Of a stretch of 64,000 nucleotides of DNA, positions 51,606 through 60,761 are shown in pieces. Made by a program: the position numbers and the translations under genes. The stretch is taken from positions 1 to 64,000 of the forward strand of contig JASLLL010000004.1 of the NCBI GenBank assembly GCA_030747075.1, given 5' to 3'. Origin of the DNA: Gemmatimonadota bacterium. Lineage in GTDB: Bacteria; ARS69. Each line of letters starts with the position of its first letter. The stretch's first letter is position 1. The notes beneath the pieces were generated by a model. That model was not told the DNA's origin. It saw only the letters and a program-made list of their open reading frames with translations, and ran no database searches.

Positions 51606-52916
51606 GTGCTTCTGTCCCCGCTTCTCGTGATCGTCTCCACGCTCCTGCCCGCACCGGAGTCGCCCGCGTCGGCGAGTGGCCCCGCACTGGCGTGGGGTGC
51701 GCGGGGCGAGATGATCGTTGCGTGGGAGTCCGGGCGCGGCGCCGCGCGCGACATTCTCTTCCGTCGGTTGGATGCGGACGGCGGCCCGCTCGCCCCCGTG
51801 CGCCTGGACGAAGACGGGGACGCGCGTTCGCTGGAAGTGCGCCTTGCGGCCGGGTCGCGAGGTGTGGTTCACGCCACCTGGCAGGACTCGCGGGCGGGAC
51901 TCGACGACATCTTCCACCGCCGGTCTCCGGATGGCGGGCGAAGCTGGCCGGATCCGGCCACGCGCGTCGATACCACGCCGCGGGGATCGTCGGTCTCTTC
52001 GCTTCCCGCCATTGCGACCGACGACCGCGGGACCGTGTGGGTGGCGTGGGAGGATCTGCGGAACGGGCGGCGCGACCTGTACCTCAACCGGTCGACCGAT
52101 GGCGGGGTCTCCTGGCGCGCAGAGGATGTACGGATCGACTCCGACCTCCCGGGCGCGGCCGACTCGTACCACCCGCACCCGGTGGCCCTTCAGGAGGGGC
52201 GCGTGCTGCTTGTGTGGTGGGACGAACGAGGCGCGAAGGTGAGCGTCCTTGCGCGAACGGGTGGCGGCGTTCCCTTCGCATGGGACGAACCGGAGGTGCG
52301 CATCGACCCGGAATCCGCGGCCGGGCGGGAAGTGGCGGTGTCCGTCAGCGATGTCGGGGCGGTGGCGCTGGCGTGGGAGGAGGGGCTCGCCGAGGCGACT
52401 GTTGTGGCGGTCCGCGTCTCGAAAGACGGCGGGTCCACCTGGAGAGAGGTGGCGCATCCGTCGCAAGGTGATGGCGCCGTCTCCCGACCCTTTCCCGCGT
52501 GGTCAAGCGACGGCGCACTCCATGTCGCCTGGCGGGAACAGCGTGCCGGGGGGGCGCAGATCCTCCACAGTCTCTCCGGGGACGGCGGAGAGTCGTGGAC
52601 CCCGCCCGCGCCTCTCTCCGGGGTTCCGCCCGGGGGCAACGCCATGCGCCCCCTTCTTGCGGAAGGGGGAGGGCGGCTGTGGGCGGTCTGGACGGAACGC
52701 GAGGCGGGCCGGTCGCGGATTGTCTTCCGCTCCGGAACTGGCGACGGCCGTCGCTGGGCACCGCAGGAAGTCGTGGCGGGAGAGGCCGGAGCGAGCGCCG
52801 ATTCCCCGCGGATACTCGTGGCGGCGGATGGGGCGCTGCGGATGGTCTGGCGGTCCGTGGGAGCGCCCGGGAGCGGGAGCCTGCGCCTTGCCCGGATACC
52901 CGCCCCCGTGGAGTGA
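51606..52916 (+). CDS. Exported sialidase-like (BNR/Asp-box) beta-propeller protein
   Basis: A 436-residue protein with an N-terminal hydrophobic signal (1-21). Four Asp-box turns are visible: SPDGGRSW, STDGGVSW, SKDGGSTW and SGDGGESW, each after a strand of a six-bladed propeller. The conserved Arg triad and Tyr/Glu of true sialidases are not evident, so a binding or unknown glycosidase role is likely. GTG 51606 has GGAGGGT upstream. It may be read from the secreted-protein gene upstream if the hairpin is leaky. Confidence 0.8.
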   Translation: MLLSPLLVIVSTLLPAPESPASASGPALAWGARGEMIVAWESGRGAARDILFRRLDADGGPLAPVRLDEDGDARSLEVRLAAGSRGVVHATWQDSRAGLDDIFHRRSPDGGRSWPDPATRVDTTPRGSSVSSLPAIATDDRGTVWVAWEDLRNGRRDLYLNRSTDGGVSWRAEDVRIDSDLPGAADSYHPHPVALQEGRVLLVWWDERGAKVSVLARTGGGVPFAWDEPEVRIDPESAAGREVAVSVSDVGAVALAWEEGLAEATVVAVRVSKDGGSTWREVAHPSQGDGAVSRPFPAWSSDGALHVAWREQRAGGAQILHSLSGDGGESWTPPAPLSGVPPGGNAMRPLLAEGGGRLWAVWTEREAGRSRIVFRSGTGDGRRWAPQEVVAGEAGASADSPRILVAADGALRMVWRSVGAPGSGSLRLARIPAPVE

Positions 52917-53002
52917 CGGCCGGGCGCACCGCCCCCTTCCCGGTCGTGGATTGCGGTCTGCCGCGCGTTCGTGCAATCCTGCGGGCACGCGAAAGGAGCG
53001 AC

Positions 53003-53809
53003 ATGTCGGAAGCCGAACGAGCGGACAGCGCCGTCTCTCTGGAAGTTCACGACGGAGTGGCGATTCTGGTGATGGATCGCCCCGACGCCATGAACGCGGT
53101 CGACATCCGTATGGCCTCCCAGCTGGCTTCCGCGCTGGAGGAGGCCGTCTCGGACCCGTGTGTTCGCGCCGTGCTACTCACCGGAACAGGTCGTGCCTTT
53201 TGCTCCGGCGGAGACATCCGGGCGATGGCCTCCGCGCTGGATGCCGACCCGCGCGCGTTCTTCGCGGAACTGACGGACAGCCTCCACGCCATCACCCGGT
53301 CGCTTCAGTATGCACGCGTTCCGACGATCGCCGCAGTGAACGGACCGGCTGCGGGCTTCGGGTTCGGGCTGGTGCTCTCATGCGATCTTGTCGTTGCCTC
53401 CGAGCGCGCGACCTTTTCGATGCTGCACGGACAGGTCGCTCAGATACCCGATGGGGGAGGCTGGTACCTCCTGCCGCGGGTCGTTGGGCGCAAGCGGGCG
53501 CTGGATCTGTACCTGACCCGGAGGGTGCTGGACGCGACAGATGCGGAACGCTGGGGGATCGTCTGCCGCGTGCTCCCCGCGACGACCTTCCGCGAGGTCG
53601 CCATCGGTTTTGCGCGGGAGATCGCGTGCGGTCCGACGGTGGCCTACCGCGAAGCAAAGCGGCGCATGGCGGAAGGATGGGATCAGCACCTCGACGATTA
53701 TCTGGACGCGCAGCGAGAGGCCATTGTGGCACTCGGCGGCGGCCGCGACTTTGAAGAAGGCGTCCGCGCGTTCTTGGAGCGGCGCCCACCCGGGTTCCGG
53801 GGAGACTAG
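53003..53809 (+). CDS. Crotonase-fold protein (enoyl-CoA hydratase/isomerase family)
   Basis: A 268-residue enzyme of the crotonase fold, acting on acyl-CoA. The oxyanion-hole segments are clear (AFCSGGDIRAMAS and NGPAAGFGFGLVLSCD). Both Glu residues of classical hydratases appear to be missing: the first position reads GFGFGLV and the second region reads HGQVAQIPDGGGWYLLP. The reaction is therefore probably isomerase, dehalogenase or hydrolase-like rather than hydration. ATG 53003 follows AAAGGAG. The next small gene starts six bases after its stop. Confidence 0.85.
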   Translation: MSEAERADSAVSLEVHDGVAILVMDRPDAMNAVDIRMASQLASALEEAVSDPCVRAVLLTGTGRAFCSGGDIRAMASALDADPRAFFAELTDSLHAITRSLQYARVPTIAAVNGPAAGFGFGLVLSCDLVVASERATFSMLHGQVAQIPDGGGWYLLPRVVGRKRALDLYLTRRVLDATDAERWGIVCRVLPATTFREVAIGFAREIACGPTVAYREAKRRMAEGWDQHLDDYLDAQREAIVALGGGRDFEEGVRAFLERRPPGFRGD

Positions 53810-53814
53810 CCGCC

Positions 53815-54279
53815 ATGCAGCCCAAGGACCGAACGGTGCGCGCGCTGGCGGCGGATGCCGGAGTCCCCGCGCGCGAAGCGGTGCGCATTCTCCGCAAGGG
53901 CGGGTTCAAGGTGAGCCACCCCAGCGCCCGCGTCTCGGGCGTGGATCTGAAGCGAGCGCGTGAGGCTCTGGGCCTGCGTGGGCGGGCGCGTCAGGCAGGT
54001 GCCGACGCGCGTGTTCTGACGCGCGAGGAACTCACCGACCGGATTCTGAAGGGGCTCTGGGTAAAGAAGAAGGTGGCGAAGAATCGCACGACGGCCATTG
54101 AGAACAGCTGGGGGCGGAGTGTTCCCTCTCACCAGAAGGGGCAGGCGCAACAGCTGGTCGAGGAGTTCCTGACGGCGGGCCTCATGGGCGAGAAGATGAG
54201 TCAGGGTCGGCGCCATGTCTGGATCACCGGGGAGGGGGTCGCGTTTCTGAATCCGGATGACGGGAGTGACGCAGCCTAA
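53815..54279 (+). CDS. Small basic protein with IF2_N-like start and winged-helix-like end
   Basis: A 154-residue protein. Residues 5-50 (TVRALAADAGVPAREAVRIL) resemble the IF2_N helix bundle that binds RNA or ribosome parts. A basic middle (GLWVKKKVAKNRTTAIENSW) and a C-terminal part that may form a winged helix (GRRHVWITGEGVAFLN) follow. It may bind nucleic acid. It follows the crotonase gene closely and overlaps the convergent aminotransferase stop by four bases. No family name can be given. Confidence 0.65.
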   Translation: MQPKDRTVRALAADAGVPAREAVRILRKGGFKVSHPSARVSGVDLKRAREALGLRGRARQAGADARVLTREELTDRILKGLWVKKKVAKNRTTAIENSWGRSVPSHQKGQAQQLVEEFLTAGLMGEKMSQGRRHVWITGEGVAFLNPDDGSDAA

Positions 54280-55352
54280 CCGCGCCTCTCGTCCAGCGCT
54301 TCGCCCAACCGGTGAAGTGCGCCCCGGACGGTCTCTTCCTGTCCGCCGACGCTGACGCGAACCCACCCGGGCTGGCCGAAGTGCTCTCCGCCGGCGACCA
54401 CCACGCCGCGTTCCGCGCTCAACCGTTCCGCGAAACTTGCCGTGTCCGGCACATGGCGAAGACGCAGGAATGCGTTGATCCCCGCCGCCGGACGAACCCA
54501 GCTGACATCGTCACGGGATTCGATCCACTCCGACAGGGCCGCCGTCCCGCGCATCGCGGCTTCGCGTGCCTTCCTTCGGAACGACTCGCGATCTGCAAGC
54601 ACTCTCACCCCGGTGGCCTGCGACCCATGAGAACCGTCCACCGCCAGATAGAACGAGAACTCCTTCACCGGCGCGAGGGCTTCCGGATTCCCCAGCACCC
54701 ACCCGACACGCAGCCCGCCGAAACCGTATACCTTGGTGAGCGAAGCGGTTGAGAAGAAGTTCGGTGAATAGGCGAAGCCGGGCCGTGCGCTCTCGGCGAA
54801 GTCGAGAAAAACCTCGTCGAGCAGGACACGGAAGTCCCGTTCGGCTGCGAGTTCCGCAAGGCCCGTGAGGAATGTGTCCGTGAGATCCGCACCGGTCGGG
54901 TTGTGGAGGCGCGTCAGGACGACGGCCGCGACGGGGGTGCGCGTGGCACGCTCCACCTCCGCGAGCGAAGGTTGCCACCCGTTCTCCGGGCGTCGCGGAA
55001 TGCGTTCCACGGCGGCTCCGTGAAAGCGCGGGATCTCGTGCAGCGGCGGATAGGTGGGAGTCTCCACGAGAACGCGATCGCCCGGGCCGGCGAGGGTCGC
55101 GAGGACGGCATAGTTCGCGAGGCTGGTGCCTTCCGTGACGAGCACTCCATCAAGGTCCGCGCCGTACGCTCCTGCAACGGCAGTGCGCAGTTCCTCCAGA
55201 CCGTGGAAGTTCGGGCCGCCGTACCGGGCGGGTGAGGGCGGATACTCCTCCGGGGACGGCGCGGCCATCCCGCTTGCTCCGAGGCACCACTTGTGGGCGC
55301 GAACATGTCTCTTGGCCCAGTGCATGAACCGGAATGTCTCTACTCGTCTCAC
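54276..55352 (-). CDS. PLP-dependent aminotransferase, class I/II
   Basis: A 358-residue fold-type I aminotransferase. Visible are VLVTEGTSLANYAVL, LTRLHNPTGADL, LLDEVFLDF and the PLP lysine in ASLTKVYGFGGLRVGW. The final Arg that binds the substrate carboxylate is in GWVRVSVGG. The substrate is unknown; the N-terminal lid is short. GTG 55352 has GGGAGG directly upstream and is better than ATG 55364. It is divergent from the selenoprotein gene with a 117-nt gap. Confidence 0.9.
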   Translation of the reverse strand: MRRVETFRFMHWAKRHVRAHKWCLGASGMAAPSPEEYPPSPARYGGPNFHGLEELRTAVAGAYGADLDGVLVTEGTSLANYAVLATLAGPGDRVLVETPTYPPLHEIPRFHGAAVERIPRRPENGWQPSLAEVERATRTPVAAVVLTRLHNPTGADLTDTFLTGLAELAAERDFRVLLDEVFLDFAESARPGFAYSPNFFSTASLTKVYGFGGLRVGWVLGNPEALAPVKEFSFYLAVDGSHGSQATGVRVLADRESFRRKAREAAMRGTAALSEWIESRDDVSWVRPAAGINAFLRLRHVPDTASFAERLSAERGVVVAGGEHFGQPGWVRVSVGGQEETVRGALHRLGEALDERRG

Positions 55353-55469
55353 GGAGCCTCCCATCGCGCGGACATCTTGCCACGGGAACGGCCGGTGCGT
55401 AACCTGCCCTGATCTGAAATCTCACCCGAACCGATCCCCGGTTCGTTCATCCCCCCAGGAGGTCTTGCC

Positions 55470-55703
55470 ATGAAGGTGTCCATTCTCTTTTGCCAGATGT
55501 GAAACTACGAACCCATCGCCGCCAGTCTGGCGGCCGCGATCAAGGCGGCGTTCCCCGCCAGTGTGGAGCAGATCCCCGGATCCGGTGGTGTCTTCGATGT
55601 CACGGTCGACGGCAGGCTCATCTACTCGAAAGACGAGACGGGGCGTCACATCCGGGACAATGACGAAATCCTGGACATCTTGCGCGCCGGGAAGGGTGGC
55701 TGA
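55470..55703 (+). CDS. SelW/Rdx-family selenoprotein with in-frame UGA (CQMU)
   Basis: A 77-residue protein when the TGA at 55500-55502 is read as selenocysteine. It begins MKVSILFCQMUNYEPIA, the CxxU redox motif of SelW/Rdx proteins at residues 8-11, and continues with AAIKAAFPASVEQIP, GGVFDVTVDGRLIYSK and ETGRHIRDNDEIL, all family hallmarks. AGGAGG lies seven bases before ATG. Sixteen nt after the UGA a perfect hairpin GCCGCCA-GTC-TGGCGGC (55518-55534) fits a bacterial SECIS. A normal finder would miss it. It likely acts as a thiol/selenol redox protein. selD lies 7 kb away. Confidence 0.92.
55518..55534 (+). promoter_or_regulatory. Bacterial SECIS-like stem-loop of the SelW-type gene
   Basis: GCCGCCA pairs with TGGCGGC across a GTC loop, within the coding sequence 16 nt past the UGA. 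SelB-binding hairpins of bacteria sit at this distance and usually show a G and U in the apical loop, as here. Confidence 0.75.
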
Positions 55704-55711
55704 TCAGCGAC

Positions 55712-57274
55712 ATGACCGGATCCTCCCCGGAAGGGTGCCTGACGATCGTCTTCACCGGAGACCTGCACGGACGGGTCAGCGGGACGGACCCGTACACTCT
55801 CCAGCCCTTTCCGGGCGGGGCGGCCCGCGCCGCGACCCACATTGCCGGAGTTCGCGAGAGAGATCCTGAAGCGGTCTTTCTGGACCTCGGGGATCTGGTG
55901 CAGGGAACGCCGATGTCGACCGATCACGCTCTGGGGCGAGGGCTTGGCGGCCCGCACCCGATGCTTCGTATTCTGCACGAACTGGGGTGCGACGGCTTTG
56001 TCATCGGCAACCACGAGTTCAACTTCGGGATGCGCTGGGTCGAGGAGTTCCGGCGGACGGCGCGCTTTCCTGTACTCGCGGCGAATGTGCTTGGCCCGGA
56101 CGGTCGGCCGGTCTTCCAGCCCACGCTCATGCTGGAGCGCGGGGGCCTCCGCGTGGCGGTGCTGGCCGTCACGACGCCGCAGGTTCCGCGCTGGGAAGAG
56201 CCGTCCAATATCGAAGGCCTGATCTTCCGCGACGCCACCGAAACCGCACGCGAGTGGGTGCCGAAGTTGCGGCGCGACGCGGATGCGGTGGTGGTGGCCG
56301 CGCACATGTCGTGGGAAGGCGTGACGGACGGCGGGCTGGAGACCCCCGAACCGCCGGAGAATGATGTCGCCCGAATGGTCCGTGAAGTTCCGGGGATCGA
56401 CTGCATTCTGATGGCGCACACGCATCGAGTGGAGGAAGGAGCGCGTCGCGGAGGGACACTGGCGGTGCAGGCCGGGTGGGGGGGGCGCGCCGTCGGTGAG
56501 GTGCGGCTCGAACGCGATTCGCACGGTGTGATCCGGGCGTCATCGATCGTCCATCAATCCAGACTGGATACGCCGACAAGCGCGGCGATTCTCAATCTGG
56601 CCGCATCCGAAGAGGAAACAGCGCGTCTTCGTCTGGACCAAGTGATCGGTGAGGCGTCCGGGGAGTTTCACGCAAGGGGAGTTCGTCACGGAGAGACTCC
56701 GCTTCGAAGTCTCCTGCACCGCGCGCAACTGGAAGCGTCCGGGGCGGATCTGTCATCGGCCGCGCTCTTCCGTGAGGAGCAGGTCATTCCGCCGGGGCCG
56801 GTCACCGTGCGGGATCTCTACCGGATGATCCCGTTTGAGAATCGGATGGTCGTGGTGGAAATGGATGCGGGCGGGGTTCGCGAATACCTGGAGGAAACGG
56901 CGCGCGCCTGGGCCGGGCCCGGACAGAACGGGGAGCCCGCGCCCCTGAACCCGCGCTTTCACCTCTACAATCACGACACCATTGCCGGTGTGGAGTACCA
57001 GGTGGATCCCGCACAGCCGGTCGGGAGCAGAATCCGGGATCTGACTTTTGGCGGGGAGAAGGTGCCCGCGCGTCAGAAGTTCACACTGGCTACCACAAAC
57101 TACCGGGTGTCAGGCGGCGGGGGATATCGTGTGCTCAAGACCGCGAAAGTGTTGCGCCGAACGGGCGATGAGATTCGCGATCTCGTGATCTCGTATGTTC
57201 GCAGGCACGGCACCATTGACCCGGTGATGCCGGGTGCGTGGCGGCTTGTCGGATCTCAGTCCGGATCAGCCTGA
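55712..57274 (+). CDS. 5'-nucleotidase / 2',3'-cyclic phosphodiesterase family protein
   Basis: A 520-residue two-domain protein: calcineurin-like metallophosphoesterase (TIVFTGDLHGR, LDLGDLVQG, GNHEFNFG, MAHTHRVEEG) and C-terminal 5'-nucleotidase substrate domain (LRSLLHRAQLEASGADLSSA, TTNYRVSGGGGY). It should remove phosphate from nucleotides or related esters using two metal ions. Unlike most members it has no signal peptide, so it may be cytosolic. ATG 55712 is nine bases after the selenoprotein stop, so both could share a transcript. The stop overlaps the convergent LOG gene by nine bases. Confidence 0.88.
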   Translation: MTGSSPEGCLTIVFTGDLHGRVSGTDPYTLQPFPGGAARAATHIAGVRERDPEAVFLDLGDLVQGTPMSTDHALGRGLGGPHPMLRILHELGCDGFVIGNHEFNFGMRWVEEFRRTARFPVLAANVLGPDGRPVFQPTLMLERGGLRVAVLAVTTPQVPRWEEPSNIEGLIFRDATETAREWVPKLRRDADAVVVAAHMSWEGVTDGGLETPEPPENDVARMVREVPGIDCILMAHTHRVEEGARRGGTLAVQAGWGGRAVGEVRLERDSHGVIRASSIVHQSRLDTPTSAAILNLAASEEETARLRLDQVIGEASGEFHARGVRHGETPLRSLLHRAQLEASGADLSSAALFREEQVIPPGPVTVRDLYRMIPFENRMVVVEMDAGGVREYLEETARAWAGPGQNGEPAPLNPRFHLYNHDTIAGVEYQVDPAQPVGSRIRDLTFGGEKVPARQKFTLATTNYRVSGGGGYRVLKTAKVLRRTGDEIRDLVISYVRRHGTIDPVMPGAWRLVGSQSGSA

Positions 57275-57847
57275 CGAATCCGATTCCCACTTGTCCGGAA
57301 CATCCACAGGGACATAGCGGTCCACGAACTCCAGCGCCTTCTCCGGAGAACCCGCCAAGTGAAGAAGCGCGCGGTGCTCCGGCTTCGCAAAGTCTCCCGC
57401 CACCATCTGGTCCAGGAACGAGAGGAACGGATTCCAGTAGCCGTCCACATCCACCAGCGAAATGGGTTTCTTGTGCAGTTCCAGCTGGCGCATGGTCAGG
57501 AGTTCCGCCACTTCCTCCAGCGTGCCGAATCCGCCCGGCAGTGCGAGGAACACATCGGAACCCTTGATCATGGTGATGCGGCGCTCCTGCATATCCTTTG
57601 TGACGACGGTTTCATCCGACCGTTCGAAGGTGAGGCCGCGGTCATGGAACATCTGCGGGATCACGGAGATCACGCGTCCTCCGGCGTCTTTCACTCCCAT
57701 GGCAAGGCGGGCCATGGGGCCGGTGTTGCCTCCGCCATAGACAAGCGTGTTCTTGCGATCGCCGAGGAGACGGCCGAGTTGTTCAGCGGCTTCGAAGTAG
57801 ACCGGCTTTACGCGGTCGCTGGATGAGCAGTAGACGCAGACATTCAT
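57266..57847 (-). CDS. LOG family protein (cytokinin riboside 5'-monophosphate phosphoribohydrolase type)
   Basis: A 193-residue Rossmann-fold protein with VCVYCSSSDRVKPVYF, YGGGNTGPMARLA, the ERRITMIKGSDVFLALP stretch and the signature PGGFGTLEE. Family members cleave the N-glycosidic bond of AMP-like nucleotides, or act as PpnN-like nucleosidases. ATG 57847 follows GGAGAGAAC. It lies 84 nt downstream of hypF on the same strand. Confidence 0.92.
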   Translation of the reverse strand: MNVCVYCSSSDRVKPVYFEAAEQLGRLLGDRKNTLVYGGGNTGPMARLAMGVKDAGGRVISVIPQMFHDRGLTFERSDETVVTKDMQERRITMIKGSDVFLALPGGFGTLEEVAELLTMRQLELHKKPISLVDVDGYWNPFLSFLDQMVAGDFAKPEHRALLHLAGSPEKALEFVDRYVPVDVPDKWESDSSG

Positions 57848-57931
57848 GTTCTCTCCACGGTGGGGTCAGGGGCGCTCCGCAGGATAGCCGATTGAACGGA
57901 TTCGGCAAGGGGCGATCCGGCGAATCCGCCT

Positions 57932-60262
57932 TCAGTCGCCCGGCGCGGAACGGGTTGCGGCGGTGCGTGCTGCGGCGACGCGGAGTTGCCCGACGGCAAT
58001 CCCGCCGTCATTGGGGGGAATCCCGTGATGGGAGAAGACCCGGAACCCCCCGGCAGACAAGCGGGAACGGACTTCCCGCTCCAGACGGAGATTCTGGAAG
58101 CACCCGCCGCTGAGAACGACCCGCTCGATCCCCGCAATGCGCGCGGCTGCCAGTGCCGCGTTGGCGAGTGCATCGTGGAACCGCGCCGAAATCTCGCCGA
58201 TGCTCGCCCCTTGGCACGCGTCTTCGACGATGGCACGAACGGTCGGTCCCCAGTCGATCATGGCGATTCCTCCCGGGCCGCGATCCTTCTCCACCGGCAT
58301 CGGGTAGGCGGCGGCCTTTCCGGGAGCATCGTCCGCCGCGTGCTCCAGTGCCATCGCGGCTTCGGCCTCGAAGGAACTCACCTTGCGAAGTGCGGTCAGT
58401 GCCGCGACCGCGTCGAAAAGTCGACCCATGCTGGTGGTCACCGGCGCGTGGATCCCGCGTTCCAGCATGGCGAGGAGCGCGTGGGTTTCCTCCGACTCGA
58501 AGAGGCCGACCGGCGGTTCTGCGCTGGGACCGTCCAGTTCGTGAAGGAGGCCGAGCGCGCTTCGGCGAGGTTCGCGAACCGCGGCGTCACCACCCGGGAG
58601 ACGAAAAGGCCGGAGCGTGGCAACTCTGCGGAAGCCTTCGACCGTGCACGCAAGGCACTCGCCGCCCCAGATGGTTCCGTCGGTGCCGAAACCCGTGCCG
58701 TCCCACACCAGCGCGAGCACCTCGCCCTCCAGTTCATGCTCGGTCATGCATGCGATCGCATGGGCATGGTGGTGCTGTACGGAGATTCGCGGGATGGCGA
58801 ATCGTCCCGCGAGAAGCTCCGCATGGCGCGTGGAGGGATAGTCCGGGTGGAGATCGCACGCGATGATCTCCGGGGTGACCTGATAGAACCGGAGCAGATC
58901 GTCCACGGTTCTTGCGAACAGATCCCGCCCGCCGGGGCTCTCCAGATCTCCGATGTGCGAACTGACGACGACCCTTCCTCCGACGGCCAGGGCGATCGTC
59001 GACTTCAGGTGCCCGCCGAGTGCGAGGACGGTGCAATCCGGGCCGCGAACCGGGAGCGGGCGCGGTGCGAACCCGCGCGCCCGCCGGAGGAGCGCGACTC
59101 CGCCGTCCTTCCACCGCGCGACGGAGTCGTCCACGGCACGAACGATGGGACGGTCGTGGGTCAGGAACCGGTCCGCGATGCCGTTCAGACGCTGGACCGC
59201 CTCTCCCGTCTCCGTACACATGGGTTCTTCCGAGAGGTTCCCGCTTGTGCAGACGACCGGGCGGCTCACGACGCGCAGCAGCAGGTGGTGGAGCGGCGTG
59301 TACGGAAGCATGAGGCCGAGTTCGGGATTCCCCGGGGCCACCGCGTCCGCGATCCGCCCGGCGGCGTCACCCTTGCGGCGAAGCAGAAGGATCGGCGCTT
59401 CCGGCGATTCCAGCACGCGCGTCTCGTCGTCGGAGACGGTGCAGAGCTCTCGCGCCGCCTCAAGATCGACGGTCATCACGGCAAACGGCTTGGCCTCCCG
59501 TCGCTTGCGTTCCCGAAGCCTGAGGACGGCGTTTTCGCCAGTCGCGTCGGCCAGCAACTGAAACCCGCCGATTCCACGGAGGGCGAGAATGCCGCCTTCA
59601 AGGAGTACGCCTCCTGCCGCATCCAGCGCGGGTTCGTCGGTGGCGAGCGGCGCCCCCGAGGCATCCAGAAGCTCCAGGCGAGGCCCGCACGCCGGGCAGG
59701 CGATCGGTTGCGCATGGAAGCGACGGTCGAGCGGATTCTCGTACTCCGCCCGGCACTCCGGGCACATGACAAACGCGGCCATGGAGGTGGCGTCTCGATC
59801 GTACGGGAGGTTTTCGACAATCGTGAGGCGCGGGCCGCAGTCGGTGCAGTTCGTGAAGGGGTATCGGTGGCGGCGCTCCCCGGGAGTGGTGATCTCCGCA
59901 AGACACGCGGGGCAGGTGGCGATATCCGGAGGGATGGCGGGCCGGGCTGCGCCGCTGTTCTCGCTTTCGACAATGAGGAAGGACGGTGGCCGGGTCGCGT
60001 CGTCCCGCTCCCGCACGGGCGTGATCTCCACCGATTCCACGCACTCAACGGCGGCCTGGGGCGGAGCGGAGTCGGCCAGTTCCGCAAGGAACGACCCCAC
60101 GGCGGCGCCGTCTCCTTCCACCTCCAGCTTCACGCCGTCCGGGCCGTTCAGCACCCACCCTTCCAAACCCCGGGCGACCGCGATCCGATAGACAAACGGC
60201 CGAAAGCCCACGCCCTGCACCACGCCGCGCACGCGGACGGCGCATCTCCTTCGTAGCGTCAC
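57932..60262 (-). CDS. hypF: Carbamoyltransferase HypF, [NiFe]-hydrogenase maturation
   Basis: Makes carbamoyl-adenylate from carbamoyl phosphate and passes the carbamoyl group to HypE, the source of the CN ligands of [NiFe] hydrogenase. The 776-residue protein has all four parts: acylphosphatase (VQGVGFRPFVYR), two zinc fingers (CPACLAE, CTDCGPR, CPECRAE, CPACGPR), a YrdC domain (KRREAKPFAVMT) and a Kae1-like domain with HHHAHAIACM and VLSGGCFQN. GTG 60262 starts just before the acylphosphatase. No other hyp gene or hydrogenase is in the window. Confidence 0.95.
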   Translation of the reverse strand: MTLRRRCAVRVRGVVQGVGFRPFVYRIAVARGLEGWVLNGPDGVKLEVEGDGAAVGSFLAELADSAPPQAAVECVESVEITPVRERDDATRPPSFLIVESENSGAARPAIPPDIATCPACLAEITTPGERRHRYPFTNCTDCGPRLTIVENLPYDRDATSMAAFVMCPECRAEYENPLDRRFHAQPIACPACGPRLELLDASGAPLATDEPALDAAGGVLLEGGILALRGIGGFQLLADATGENAVLRLRERKRREAKPFAVMTVDLEAARELCTVSDDETRVLESPEAPILLLRRKGDAAGRIADAVAPGNPELGLMLPYTPLHHLLLRVVSRPVVCTSGNLSEEPMCTETGEAVQRLNGIADRFLTHDRPIVRAVDDSVARWKDGGVALLRRARGFAPRPLPVRGPDCTVLALGGHLKSTIALAVGGRVVVSSHIGDLESPGGRDLFARTVDDLLRFYQVTPEIIACDLHPDYPSTRHAELLAGRFAIPRISVQHHHAHAIACMTEHELEGEVLALVWDGTGFGTDGTIWGGECLACTVEGFRRVATLRPFRLPGGDAAVREPRRSALGLLHELDGPSAEPPVGLFESEETHALLAMLERGIHAPVTTSMGRLFDAVAALTALRKVSSFEAEAAMALEHAADDAPGKAAAYPMPVEKDRGPGGIAMIDWGPTVRAIVEDACQGASIGEISARFHDALANAALAAARIAGIERVVLSGGCFQNLRLEREVRSRLSAGGFRVFSHHGIPPNDGGIAVGQLRVAAARTAATRSAPGD

Positions 60263-60290
60263 CCGGGAACCACCTCTCTCCGGGGCGTGT

Positions 60291-60761
60291 TCAGGACGCG
60301 TCCCGCGCCAGATTCCGCATACGGGTCCGCGACCAGTGGAGTCTTTTCTGAAGGACATGGAGGAATCGCTTCAGGAGTTCGTACCCGAGTTCGGGGTCAT
60401 TCTCGCAGTGTGCGCGCAGGTAGTCGCCGTCGAGCGTGAGCGTCTTCGTGACCGTGACGGCGCGTGCGTCGAAGTGCCAGTTGTAAGGCGCCACGAGCCA
60501 GCCCCAGCCGATGACTTCACCCTCTCCCAGAGCCGCCACCTGAATCGGCCCGCGTTCCTCGATGTGTGTCTCCAGCGACACATGGCCATGCCGGACGAGA
60601 TACCAACTGTGGGCCTCTTCTCCTTCCCGGCCGAGGAAATCTCCGGGCTGGAAAGTCACCGTTCTGGCGCACCCGGAGAGGAACGACAAGTGCCGGTCCG
60701 CGAGACCATGCAGGAACGGATGATCTCTCAAGAGCCGTTCCACATTCTCGTTCGCATTCAT
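60291..60761 (-). CDS. Cyclic-nucleotide-binding (CRP-like) single-domain protein
   Basis: A 156-residue protein with a cupin-like cNMP-binding fold (FQPGDFLGREGEEAHSWYLV, VAALGEGEVIGW). There is no C-terminal HTH, so it is not a normal transcription factor; the end is a helix (KRFLHVLQKRLHW). The cNMP phosphate-cassette Arg is not obvious (GWGWLVAPYNWHF), so ligand binding is uncertain. ATG 60761 follows AAAGGAG. It lies 28 nt upstream of hypF, probably in one operon with it, and may tune hydrogenase function. Confidence 0.85.
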   Translation of the reverse strand: MNANENVERLLRDHPFLHGLADRHLSFLSGCARTVTFQPGDFLGREGEEAHSWYLVRHGHVSLETHIEERGPIQVAALGEGEVIGWGWLVAPYNWHFDARAVTVTKTLTLDGDYLRAHCENDPELGYELLKRFLHVLQKRLHWSRTRMRNLARDAS

